From Planctomycetota bacterium (lineage in GTDB: Bacteria > Planctomycetota > Phycisphaerae > WQYP01): a stretch of 7,332 nt of DNA. The translations under genes and the position numbers were made by a program. The stretch spans positions 1 to 7,332 of the forward strand of contig JAJZGH010000234.1 in assembly GCA_021798635.1 (NCBI GenBank). Direction: 5' to 3'. The first letter of the stretch is position 1. The number at the start of each line of letters is the position of its first letter. Below the pieces are notes generated by a model, which was not told where the DNA came from, searched no databases, and saw only the letters and a list, made by a program, of their open reading frames with translations. This document shows positions 1 to 6,580 of the stretch, piece after piece.

Positions 1-17
1 TCGTAAACAGTTACAAT

Positions 18-45
18 AAAGGTGTCAGGTACCTTTTTTCACCTT
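18..45. repeat. short palindromic repeat, possible dispersed element or terminator
   Basis: AAAGGT (18-23) and ACCTTT (31-36) can form a 6-bp stem around a 7-base loop, followed by more T (37-39). AAGGTG (19-24) also pairs with CACCTT (40-45), so two alternative hairpins are possible. The core GGTGTCAGGTACC resembles short dispersed motifs that I associate from memory with REP-like elements in several phyla; I cannot test copy number here. The T-run means it could equally be a weak intrinsic terminator for a gene left of the window. Confidence 0.4.
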
Positions 46-138
46 GGACTGTGCACCGTGCGTTGTGATTATCGAAAACAGATGCTCAAATGTTTTGGGA
101 CGCAAAAAATCTTCCCGCGCGTAAAAATTTCTCAAGTT

Positions 139-170
139 TTGCGTGCAGCCGGCCCGGCAAACGCTATAAT
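139..170 (+). promoter_or_regulatory. putative sigma70-type promoter of the UVR-motif gene
   Basis: A perfect TATAAT lies at 165-170, 46 bases before the chosen start at 217. The best -35 match is TTGCGT at 139-144, but its spacer is 20 bases, longer than the usual 16-18, so the -35 assignment is weak. Transcription would begin near 177. This placement argues against any start for the next gene upstream of about 177. Confidence 0.5.
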
Positions 171-204
171 CTCAATTAGAGCAGTGAGGGTGGTGTTACT
201 TTAC

Positions 205-210
205 GGGAGG
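205..210 (+). promoter_or_regulatory. ribosome binding site deciding the start at 217
   Basis: GGGAGG sits 6 bases before ATG 217. It is the strongest Shine-Dalgarno match in the leader. It favours this start over the in-frame upstream codon at 22, which lies before the promoter. Confidence 0.75.
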
Positions 211-216
211 TGCAAC

Positions 217-1122
217 ATGCGGCGCTGGCCAAAAAATCCGGACAATGTGGATATTTCTTCCGCTCTCTCCGGCTGGAGTTTTGAACCCGGACAAGTCAAC
301 GTTCGCATTATCCGCGGGCGCGATGGCAAACCAAAAATTCAGTTACGGCTGGATCTGGGACTGCTGCAAATGGAAGTCAGCGGCCGCCCGGACGGCAGGC
401 GTCCGCACAAACATGCGTCGGAACTGGATTATCAACTTCATCGCCTGAAAAAGCACCGCGAAACCAGCGGCGAAGAAAAAGATTTTCAGCTTACGCGCCG
501 CGAATGCCAGGTGCTGCGCGAAGAATCCGCCATGTTTTATCACCGCTACTTAAGCCTGTTTGTGCTGGGGCAATATGACGGCGTCGTGCGCGACACGCGC
601 CATAATATCGGGGTGCTTAACCTGTGCCATAAATTTGGCCCCACCGACCAGGACCGCGAAATTCTCGAACAGTATCGCCCCTATATTATCATGATGGAAG
701 GGCGCGCCCGCGCCTGTGCTGCTCTGCGGGATGGCTATACCAACACGGCTATCGCTTTTCTCCGCGGCACCTTGCGCAATGTGATCCATACCTATGGCAA
801 CCCCGCAGCCAAAGAATCTCCGGAAGCTCTGATCCTGGCAGATATGATCCATGACATTCGTCGGCAGTTGCCGCCGGACCCGCGCGAGGAACTTAATAAC
901 CTGCTGAAAAAAGCCGTGGCGGGTGAAAAATATGAGGAAGCGGCGCAATTGCGGGATCAGCTTATGGCCCTGCACACCGCCGGGGCGGTCATGGTGGCCA
1001 AACCCGCCGTGCGAACCATCACCGCCAAACGCCGCGCCGCCGCGCCCCGGAAATCCCGTCGCAAAGTGACACCGGATTCACAAGCTCAAGACCATTCCAC
1101 CAAGGATCCCGGTTCAGTCTGA
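217..1122 (+). CDS. UVR-motif (UvrB/UvrC motif) protein with helical middle region
   Basis: 301 residues. Near the C-terminus, about residues 223-252, is a UVR motif (EELNNLLKKAVAGEKYEEAA followed by QLRDQLMAL). This helical hairpin mediates protein contacts in UvrB, UvrC, McsA and ClpC. Residues 105-190 are helical and TPR-like by eye. Residues 262-285 form a basic tail rich in Lys and Arg that could contact nucleic acid or be disordered. There is no nuclease, helicase or zinc-binding motif, so it is not UvrB, UvrC or McsA. No signal peptide is seen, so it is probably cytoplasmic. The start at ATG 217 is set by GGGAGG and by the TATAAT box within the longer open frame. It stands alone: the next gene has its own promoter. 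Proteins with a lone UVR motif are common in Planctomycetota; its cellular role is unknown, and a repair or protease-adaptor role would be a guess. Confidence 0.85.
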   Translation: MRRWPKNPDNVDISSALSGWSFEPGQVNVRIIRGRDGKPKIQLRLDLGLLQMEVSGRPDGRRPHKHASELDYQLHRLKKHRETSGEEKDFQLTRRECQVLREESAMFYHRYLSLFVLGQYDGVVRDTRHNIGVLNLCHKFGPTDQDREILEQYRPYIIMMEGRARACAALRDGYTNTAIAFLRGTLRNVIHTYGNPAAKESPEALILADMIHDIRRQLPPDPREELNNLLKKAVAGEKYEEAAQLRDQLMALHTAGAVMVAKPAVRTITAKRRAAAPRKSRRKVTPDSQAQDHSTKDPGSV

Positions 1123-1145
1123 CTCGGCCTGACCCTGCTTGAATC

Positions 1146-1174
1146 TTGACACGCGGCACGGCGCGTGTTACGGT
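1146..1174 (+). promoter_or_regulatory. promoter with internal inverted repeat (possible operator)
   Basis: TTGACA (1146-1151), a 17-base spacer and TACGGT (1169-1174), preceded by TGT as an extended -10 element. A perfect 7-bp inverted repeat, ACACGCG (1149-1155) and CGCGTGT (1162-1168) with a 6-base centre, occupies the spacer. Predicted transcription start is near 1181, about 94 bases before the chosen start codon. The repeat starts 27 bases after the previous stop codon, so it could also act as a hairpin at the end of that transcript, but it has no T-run. Operator function is inferred. Confidence 0.55.
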
Positions 1175-1274
1175 TCCGGATTGTACGGACGGCTTTGGGC
1201 GGAGAAATCGTATCATGCCTGCTGCTGATTCAGCGGGCCGATCCGCCCTTCATCGCATCGGAGATACAGGATTT

Positions 1275-2324
1275 ATGGTTAAGCGGCAAAAACGCGTGGT
1301 TCTGTCCCTGCTGGGTTCGGCGGGTTTATTTTTAACCCAGTTAGCTTCCGCGGCGGCCCCGCCTTTGCCACCGCCCAGCCGCGGCACGCCTACCGCATCC
1401 GACCAGACTGAAATTGCTGCATTTGTACAATATTATGCCCAGCAAATGTCCTCCTCCGTGCACCGTCGGGATATGGTTCGCGCCCGCCGCAGGCTTCTGG
1501 CGCCTCTGCTATCTACCACCAATCCCCCCTCGGCTGAATTTACCTACGATTTCGGCACGCAAGTCGCCAATGATTTTACCGCTCTGTTATCCAACAAAAA
1601 CACCGCTCTGAATGCCGCCATCACCGTCGGCTCAATTAATGACATCAGCATGCAGGCTCCCCTGCAGGCCGCCTTGACCAATGCCAGTCCCGCGGTTCGC
1701 TACTGGGGCGCCAAAGGAATGGGCAATATTTCCTCCGCCCTGATGTCCATCGGGCCGGCCTACCAGCAGGCCGTTGCGGCCGTTCAGCAGGCCCTGGCTG
1801 TTGAAAAAGATCCGCTAGTTGCCGGGGAAATGAGTACTGTTTTATTGGCGCAGAATCCCATTCCATCCGGCTTATCTGATCTCATCGCCAAAGCGATTGC
1901 CCGCAGTATTGCTGGATATCAGGATGTTGTACCGACCAATCTGGATATCACCAGCAGTCTGACGGCGGACCTGACGCAGGCAGCCCAGCATGGCTCAACA
2001 TTGACCGACCCGCAAAAACTCGCAGCCATGAATACCTTATCCGTGCTGATGAGCGATACCGCCCAATATCTAAGCGCCGGATTACTGGACCGTAAACAGA
2101 CACTTTCCGCCTTTAACGCCATCAGCAACGCCTCTGCGGCCATGAACGCCATTACCGGTACAACTAATTTTTCTCTCTCCGGTCTTAATGCGCAAAGCAA
2201 CCCGGCCGCCATTCTTCTGGCGGTCAATGCGATTACCGGTTCCCAGGGGCAGGCGGGCGCAGTGCAGAAGCTTTTTCCAAAAATTCCTATCCCGCACAGG
2301 ATTTCCGCTCTGCAAACCCATTAA
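1275..2324 (+). CDS. exported alanine-rich protein of unknown function
   Basis: 349 residues. The N-terminus is a typical Sec signal peptide: a basic start (MVKRQKR), a hydrophobic stretch at about 8-24 and a likely cleavage after ASA at residue 26. A proline-rich linker (residues 29-35) follows. The rest is rich in Ala, Ser, Asn and Gln and looks helical. Around residues 136-152 the pattern (PAVRYWGAKGMGNI) recalls a HEAT-like repeat, and NAIT-G occurs twice (291-295 and 318-322). I recognise no catalytic motif or membrane anchor, so it is probably periplasmic or secreted. Start choice: ATG 1275 gives a compact signal peptide. ATG 1215, with GGAG at 1201-1204, is an alternative that adds 20 residues. 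It is separated from aroA by 12 bases and is probably co-transcribed with it, with no obvious functional link. Confidence 0.75.
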   Translation: MVKRQKRVVLSLLGSAGLFLTQLASAAAPPLPPPSRGTPTASDQTEIAAFVQYYAQQMSSSVHRRDMVRARRRLLAPLLSTTNPPSAEFTYDFGTQVANDFTALLSNKNTALNAAITVGSINDISMQAPLQAALTNASPAVRYWGAKGMGNISSALMSIGPAYQQAVAAVQQALAVEKDPLVAGEMSTVLLAQNPIPSGLSDLIAKAIARSIAGYQDVVPTNLDITSSLTADLTQAAQHGSTLTDPQKLAAMNTLSVLMSDTAQYLSAGLLDRKQTLSAFNAISNASAAMNAITGTTNFSLSGLNAQSNPAAILLAVNAITGSQGQAGAVQKLFPKIPIPHRISALQTH

Positions 2325-2336
2325 TCCGGCGGTTTC

Positions 2337-3680
2337 ATGCGAAGCGTTGTTGCACTTATGCCCGAACGAATGCCTGACTTCATTACCCTCAGTCCGCCGG
2401 GACGGCCCTTCAGGGCATCTCCCCGTATTGCCGGCAGCAAAAGTATTACCAATCGGGCGTTACCTCTGGCGGCTATGGCATACGGAAAAAGCACACTTAC
2501 CGGCGTGCTGTTCGCCGATGACACGTTGCGGATGATTGAAGCTCTGCAAAAGCTGGGATTTGATCTAAGCGTTGATAAACCGGGAAAAAGTATTTCGATC
2601 GAAGGCTTAGGCTCAAAGATTCCCAACGCCTCCGCTGAATTATTTTGCGGTAATTCCGGCACCACCATTCGCTTTCTTGCGGCACTGTGCGCTGCTGGTG
2701 ATGGGCATTATCTGCTTGATGGCGTGGAACGCATGAGGCAACGGCCAATCGGTGAACTTGTTGAGGCGCTGCGGGCACTTGGCGCAGCTGCCGATTACAC
2801 CGGCGAATCGGGCTACCCGCCGGTTCGTGTCGGCGGGGGAATTTCAGGCGGTACTTGCCGGTTCTCCGCCAGCCAGAGCAGCCAATATATTTCAGCCATT
2901 CTCATGGCCGCGCCCCTGGCCCGCAACGCTGTGAACATGGAATTAATCGGTCCGGTCACCAGTGAGCCGTATGTCCGCATGACACTATCTATGATGCAGC
3001 AGTTTGGCATCACCTGCCGAACCCTCCGCACCGCCGACAATTCTGCCGCCAATCGTGTAATTCATATTCCGCACGGCAGCGGTTACCAGGCCCGGCAATA
3101 TGCCATTGAACCCGACGCCAGCAATGCCAGTTATTTCCTCGCCGCTGCGGCTATTTGTCCGGGAGCACACGTGACAATCCACGGCTTAGGTCGGGATTCT
3201 CTGCAGGGCGATGTTCTGTTTGCCGATGTGTTGCGGCAAATGGGTGCCAACATGATGATGGAATCTGATGCTATTCATTTAAGCGGAAGTCGTAATCTCA
3301 CGGGCATTACCGTCAATATGAATGGGATTCCGGATATGGTTCAAACGCTGGCTGTGGTGGCGCTATTTGCGCAGGGGCCTACACGAATTTTCAACGTCGG
3401 AAATTTGCGGGTAAAGGAAACGGATCGTCTGGCCGCCCTGGAAAAAGAATTGACTAAACTCGGTGCCGCGGTATCCACGACTGCCGACAGCATTATCATT
3501 GATCCGCCGACCAAACCGCAGGGTGCCCGCATTTGTACGTATGATGATCACCGCATGGCCATGGCCTTTGCGGTGGCCGGTACCCGTATTGCGGGCGTGG
3601 AAATTGAAAATCCGCAGTGTGCGGCCAAGACGTATCCTGAATTCTTTCAGGACTTTCAGGCCTGTATTTACAGCCCGTAG
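2337..3680 (+). CDS. aroA: 3-phosphoshikimate 1-carboxyvinyltransferase (EPSP synthase)
   Basis: 447 residues, full length. It joins shikimate-3-phosphate and phosphoenolpyruvate to make EPSP, the sixth step of the shikimate pathway, in the cytoplasm. Motifs in order: AGSKSITNRAL (32-42, substrate-binding Lys35 and Arg40); CGNSGTTIR (104-112, PEP-site loop); RQRPIGEL (134-141); QSSQYIS (180-186, shikimate-3-phosphate binding); GIPDMVQTLAV (330-340, the Asp of the catalytic site); LRVKETDRL (357-365); YDDHRMAM (402-409); and AAKTYPEFF (429-437). All expected active-site residues are present. The GNSGTT loop is closer to Bacillus-type enzymes than to the E. coli type, and the position after Arg112 is Phe where E. 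coli has Pro101. The start is uncertain: ATG 2337 lacks a good ribosome binding site, and ATG 2358 or 2370 would trim 7 or 11 residues without touching the fold. Its close spacing to the upstream gene suggests coupling. The 3' end overlaps a minus-strand gene. Confidence 0.97.
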   Translation: MRSVVALMPERMPDFITLSPPGRPFRASPRIAGSKSITNRALPLAAMAYGKSTLTGVLFADDTLRMIEALQKLGFDLSVDKPGKSISIEGLGSKIPNASAELFCGNSGTTIRFLAALCAAGDGHYLLDGVERMRQRPIGELVEALRALGAAADYTGESGYPPVRVGGGISGGTCRFSASQSSQYISAILMAAPLARNAVNMELIGPVTSEPYVRMTLSMMQQFGITCRTLRTADNSAANRVIHIPHGSGYQARQYAIEPDASNASYFLAAAAICPGAHVTIHGLGRDSLQGDVLFADVLRQMGANMMMESDAIHLSGSRNLTGITVNMNGIPDMVQTLAVVALFAQGPTRIFNVGNLRVKETDRLAALEKELTKLGAAVSTTADSIIIDPPTKPQGARICTYDDHRMAMAFAVAGTRIAGVEIENPQCAAKTYPEFFQDFQACIYSP

Positions 3681-3784
3681 TTCTTGGCGCTCCAGCCCTT
3701 AATGCGACCGCGGCTGGGCTTGCGGCCATGATTAGCAGCCTTGCCGGCCCAACGTAACTTATGATTTCTCTTTTTGCGTGCCAT
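3668..3784 (-). CDS. 38-residue basic protein, bL37-like ribosomal protein candidate
   Basis: A short frame reading MARKKRNHKLRWAGKAANHG and then RKPSRGRIKGWSAKNYGL before TAA. It has 14 Lys/Arg and no acidic residue. It is preceded by AAGGA (3792-3796, read on the minus strand) 7 bases before the ATG, and by a TTGCGG-17-TATAAT promoter, which makes it very likely a real gene. From memory, actinobacterial ribosomal protein bL37 is about 24 residues long and reads MA..R.KKR, then KANHGKRPN. The match to MARKKR and KAANHGRKPS here is striking, with an extra C-terminal segment of about 14 residues. This suggests a small structural protein of the large ribosomal subunit, but the identity rests on a very short alignment recalled without a search. 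The last 13 bases overlap the end of aroA convergently. Confidence 0.8.
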   Translation of the reverse strand: MARKKRNHKLRWAGKAANHGRKPSRGRIKGWSAKNYGL

Positions 3785-3834
3785 GTTTCGATCCTTAGCG
3801 TTTCAACCGTTTAATACCAAATTCAAAGCTCCGC

Positions 3835-3863
3835 ATTATACCCCCCACATCCCAAAACCGCAA
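3835..3863 (-). promoter_or_regulatory. promoter of the small basic protein gene
   Basis: On the minus strand, TTGCGG (3858-3863) and a perfect TATAAT (3835-3840) are 17 bases apart. Transcription would start near 3828, giving a leader of about 44 bases that contains the ribosome binding site. A perfect -10 with ideal spacing implies strong constitutive expression, as expected for a ribosomal protein gene. Confidence 0.65.
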
Positions 3864-3903
3864 AAGCTTGGAAAAGCCTGTGTTGGAAAAGCCTGGAAAA
3901 GCC
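3859..3903. repeat. 10-bp direct repeats TGGAAAAGCC, three exact and one degenerate copy
   Basis: Exact copies of TGGAAAAGCC lie at 3869-3878, 3884-3893 and 3894-3903. The last two are contiguous and the first is separated from them by 5 bases. A 7-of-10 match (CGCAAAAGCT) at 3859-3868 abuts the first copy and overlaps the -35 element of the minus-strand small gene. The array also lies upstream of the plus-strand membrane protein gene. The 10-base and 15-base periods are close to one and one and a half helical turns, which would suit a DNA-binding protein; that is an inference. Confidence 0.7.
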
Positions 3904-3949
3904 CCCATTCGTGTTGCCCTTGGCCGCGGCTGGGGATACTGTGGCGGGC

Positions 3950-5473
3950 ATGTCGAATCGCGGGTGGTTCAATTTGTTTTGCGTTCCTGGGGCCATCCTC
4001 GGTACTCTGTTTCTGACTCCGGCACTGCGGGCTGCGGAGCCGGTGAGCCGGGCAGATGTTGCCATAGCTGGTGGTGCCGTTCCGCCTGTCAACTCATGGG
4101 CCACACTGCACTTGACACTTCCATCGCTTTCGGGCGGCAATATCACCGTGGAACTTCAGGATCGCCGCGGGGGCCCGATAGTTCGCCGCCGCCTGGCGGT
4201 ATACCGCCGACATATTCTTATGCCGCTACCTTATGTTGCCGGGGCAACTGGTTCGAGCCGTGCGTGGCCGGTGGTGGTCAAACTGTTTCGTGCCGGGAAG
4301 ATGCAGCGGGTCATGCAGGTTCATGTTGACCTGCCGGTAGCGCGGGTCGGCGGCGCGGTAATTGTCGGGGTCCCCGGAGCCGTGCGATCACAACTTCCCG
4401 CAGTGGCCTTGGCGCTGGGCAAGCCGGTAACGCCGGTGCTTTTCTCGCGCCGCCAATTGGCCGCTTCACCGGTGCTCAACTTTGCAACATGCCGCTGGTT
4501 ATTGCTTAATCGTGTAACTGCCCGGCAGCTTCCTCGCCGCCGCGTGTCGGCCTTATTAAGTTTGGGAATACGTCTGATCTATCTCGGCACCGCCCCGAAC
4601 CGCGTTTTGCCTGCGCCGTTCTGGAGGAACACCGGAAAAACCGCCGCCGTATTGCCGATCTGGAAAACGGTGCGACTCCATGGCTTCTCACACGGGCCGC
4701 CGATGGTTGTCCCCCATCTTTCCCGTATGCGCTTGCCGGGCCTGCACGCCCCGACATCATGGGAAATAACCGCGTGGGCTATCGGCCCGCTAACCATTAT
4801 CATGCTGATCCTGCTGCGCTGGGCGGTCCCGGGGCAATGGTATTTGATTGTGAGCATGGCCATCGGAGTGGCCCTGCTTTCCCTGGCTGCCATTTGCTTC
4901 CTGACCGCGACCACTACACCTGCCCAAACCACATTTCAATGGCAAACCGAATTTCCGGCTGCTCCAGTGCGCCTGCGCACGACCATCCGAATTCAGCGCG
5001 CGTTACACGGTTCCAGCCGGGCGGCAACCCATACACGTGGCATCACGCTGCCACTGGCCTGGTCGGCTCGTGCCTGGCTTGCGTTTCACGGGGTTATTAC
5101 ATTACATGCCAACACATCCACGCTGGCTTACCGTATTACCCGCCACGTCACCATTCTGGCCTGCCAGACCACTGCCAGTATCCGCCCCAAGCTGCCCGGT
5201 GGCAATATAATTCCGCCCACCGCGCCTTCGGGGGCGTTAGCAGTGCCGCTTCCAAAAAATTACACCGCGCTATTTGCCAGAGGGCAGATTTTTCTTCCCC
5301 CGCATCCGCACCATGGCCGGGACTTTTATAATTGGCTCAACAGTCAACCCACAAAAGTGCAACCCGTGCTGCGCCTGTGGCTGCTGCTGCAATTTAATCC
5401 ACATCGCCGTTATGCACTATGTACCACCGCGAACCGCTTGCGCATCATGCCCCTGACGCATCAGACCCACTGA
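3950..5473 (+). CDS. exported, two-helix membrane protein of unknown function, strongly basic
   Basis: 507 residues. A signal peptide covers about residues 1-28 (hydrophobic 11-23, likely cleavage after LRA at 28). Residues 40-130 look like a beta-sandwich (alternating hydrophobics, VNSWATLHLTLPS). Residues 181-214 (CRWLLLNRVTARQLPRRRVS, then ALLSLGIRLIYLGT) resemble the strand-helix-strand of glutamine-amidotransferase-like domains in planctomycete membrane proteins, without catalytic Cys or His. Two transmembrane helices follow at about 275-293 and 297-319, then a C-terminal domain of about 190 residues. I count about 55 Lys/Arg against 8 Asp/Glu, which is extreme for an exported protein. 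The start is uncertain: ATG 3950 gives the best signal peptide but has no well-spaced ribosome binding site, and GTG 3911 would add 13 residues. It ends 3 bases from convergent purC. The role is unknown; cell-envelope function is a guess. Confidence 0.8.
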   Translation: MSNRGWFNLFCVPGAILGTLFLTPALRAAEPVSRADVAIAGGAVPPVNSWATLHLTLPSLSGGNITVELQDRRGGPIVRRRLAVYRRHILMPLPYVAGATGSSRAWPVVVKLFRAGKMQRVMQVHVDLPVARVGGAVIVGVPGAVRSQLPAVALALGKPVTPVLFSRRQLAASPVLNFATCRWLLLNRVTARQLPRRRVSALLSLGIRLIYLGTAPNRVLPAPFWRNTGKTAAVLPIWKTVRLHGFSHGPPMVVPHLSRMRLPGLHAPTSWEITAWAIGPLTIIMLILLRWAVPGQWYLIVSMAIGVALLSLAAICFLTATTTPAQTTFQWQTEFPAAPVRLRTTIRIQRALHGSSRAATHTRGITLPLAWSARAWLAFHGVITLHANTSTLAYRITRHVTILACQTTASIRPKLPGGNIIPPTAPSGALAVPLPKNYTALFARGQIFLPPHPHHGRDFYNWLNSQPTKVQPVLRLWLLLQFNPHRRYALCTTANRLRIMPLTHQTH

Positions 5474-5476
5474 CCG

Positions 5477-6415
5477 TTACAAACCCGCCAGGCGCACATC
5501 CTGCTGATCCAGGCAGTGCCTTACCTGATCCACATGGTCGCCCGTGAGTTGTTTAAGGGCCTCCAGATATTTTCGACGTGTCTGCTGAACCACTTCCGCC
5601 GGCAAGGTGGGGCCGGGTGTGCGTTTATTCCAGGTTAATGTTTCCAAATAATTTCTTACATATTGCTTATCAAAACTGATCTGTTCCAGCCCCGGTTTGT
5701 AATCCACCAGCGGCCAGAAGCGGGAACTGTCCGGTGTAAGGACTTCATCAATAAGAATGGGGCGTCCGGTTTTCGGGTCCACACCGAATTCAAATTTGGT
5801 GTCCGCCACAATCAGACCGTGCAGGCGCGCCGCCTCCGCAGCAAGGTTATAAAGCTTAATGGAGGTGTCGCGCAATTCCACCATCAGGTCGCGTCCGACT
5901 TTGTCACAGGCCTGATCAAACGTGATGCTTTCATCATGGCCCTTTTCGGCCTTGGTCGTGGGCGTGAAAATGGGTGTTGGCAATTGCTGGGACAGCATCA
6001 GGCCATGCGGTAATTTTACGCCGCAGACCGCCCCGGTTTTTTTGTATTCTTTCCAGCCGCCGCCGGCAATATAACCGCGTACCACGCATTCAATAGGTAT
6101 GACTTCGGTTTTACGCACCAGCACCGATCGCCCCGCCAACTGAGCGCGAAATGGCCGCAGCACCGCCGGAAATTCCGCCGGCCGCGTGGCCAGCAGATGG
6201 TGCTTGATATGCGGTGCAAAAAGCCTGAACCAGTAATTGCTCAAGGCCGTGAGGATAATTCCCTTTTCCGGTATGGGCGTAGGTAAAATCACATCAAAAG
6301 CGCTGATGCGATCCGTGGCCACAATCAGCAATTGCGTCCCCAGATCATAAACATCGCGCACCTTGCCGCGCCGCATCGGAATACCCGGAATTTGCGTTTC
6401 TATAACCGTAGCCAA
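5477..6415 (-). CDS. purC: phosphoribosylaminoimidazole-succinocarboxamide synthase (SAICAR synthase)
   Basis: 312 residues. It joins CAIR and aspartate with ATP to make SAICAR in de novo purine synthesis, in the cytoplasm. Motifs in order: RRGKVRDVYDLG (15-26, ATP-binding start); LIVATDRISAFDVILP (30-45); IPIECVVRGYIAGGGWKEY (106-124); LPTPIFTPTTKAEKGHDE (145-162); LIVADTKFEFGVD (201-213); and LIDEVLTPDSSRFWP (221-235). The length and the C-terminal extension match the longer yeast Ade1-like form rather than the short form of about 240 residues in E. coli. The start is TTG 6415: the first 14 residues match the usual lead-in before GKVRDVY, and AAAGG and AGAAGAG lie upstream. ATG at 6376 would cut into that lead-in. 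It is a single gene with its own promoter and no other pur gene beside it. All signature motifs are intact. Confidence 0.97.
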   Translation of the reverse strand: MATVIETQIPGIPMRRGKVRDVYDLGTQLLIVATDRISAFDVILPTPIPEKGIILTALSNYWFRLFAPHIKHHLLATRPAEFPAVLRPFRAQLAGRSVLVRKTEVIPIECVVRGYIAGGGWKEYKKTGAVCGVKLPHGLMLSQQLPTPIFTPTTKAEKGHDESITFDQACDKVGRDLMVELRDTSIKLYNLAAEAARLHGLIVADTKFEFGVDPKTGRPILIDEVLTPDSSRFWPLVDYKPGLEQISFDKQYVRNYLETLTWNKRTPGPTLPAEVVQQTRRKYLEALKQLTGDHVDQVRHCLDQQDVRLAGL

Positions 6416-6453
6416 AATTCTCTTCTGCCTTTCCAGTACCCTGAATGGCAGTT

Positions 6454-6481
6454 AGTTTAGGGATTCGCGGCCGGTACGCAA
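6454..6481 (-). promoter_or_regulatory. putative purC promoter
   Basis: On the minus strand, TTGCGT (6476-6481) and TAAACT (6454-6459) are separated by 16 bases. Transcription would start near 6447, leaving a leader of about 32 bases, too short for a purine riboswitch. The elements are moderate matches. The TTGCG start of the -35 is shared with the small-gene promoter. Confidence 0.45.
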
Positions 6482-6483
6482 TA

Positions 6484-6505
6484 GCGCCTGATGAGCGCCT
6501 GATGA
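6484..6505. repeat. 11-bp perfect tandem repeat behind the purC promoter
   Basis: GCGCCTGATGA occurs twice in direct succession (6484-6494 and 6495-6505). On the minus strand this is TCATCAGGCGC twice, ending 2 bases upstream of the proposed purC -35 element. One unit is about one helical turn. It may be an activator or repressor site, or a simple recent duplication. Confidence 0.65.
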
Positions 6506-6580
6506 GAGAAGAGAAAGTGGAGAGTTGAAAGTAGAGCAAATTCGCTGGCGCAACATAGTGGCGGGGGCGGGCGGTTGGGG

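Noticed and set aside
139..144. A shared TTGCG -35 motif across three promoters as a special sigma-factor signature
   Set aside because: Only three cases, spacers of 16, 17 and 20 bases, and TTGCG is a plain partial match to TTGACA. Too little to propose a distinct sigma factor.
22..216. N-terminal extension of the UVR-motif protein by 65 residues
   Set aside because: The TATAAT promoter (165-170) and the GGGAGG ribosome binding site (205-210) lie inside it, and the residues show no family-like pattern.
550..975. Minus-strand open frame of 141 codons
   Set aside because: Lies wholly inside the UVR-motif gene. The opposite strand carries the recognisable motif, and the frame has no ribosome binding site or family signal.
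3868..4329. Plus-strand open frame of 153 codons over the start of the membrane protein gene
   Set aside because: Starts within the direct repeats, lacks a ribosome binding site, and is rich in Cys, Gly and Ser in the manner of an out-of-frame shadow.
4759..5331. Plus-strand open frame of 190 codons inside the membrane protein gene
   Set aside because: Rich in His, Pro and Cys with no fold-like pattern. The overlapping longer frame has a signal peptide and membrane helices.
6504..6536. Purine-rich stretch upstream of the usp promoter
   Set aside because: It is only compositional bias, with no clear repeat unit or pairing partner.
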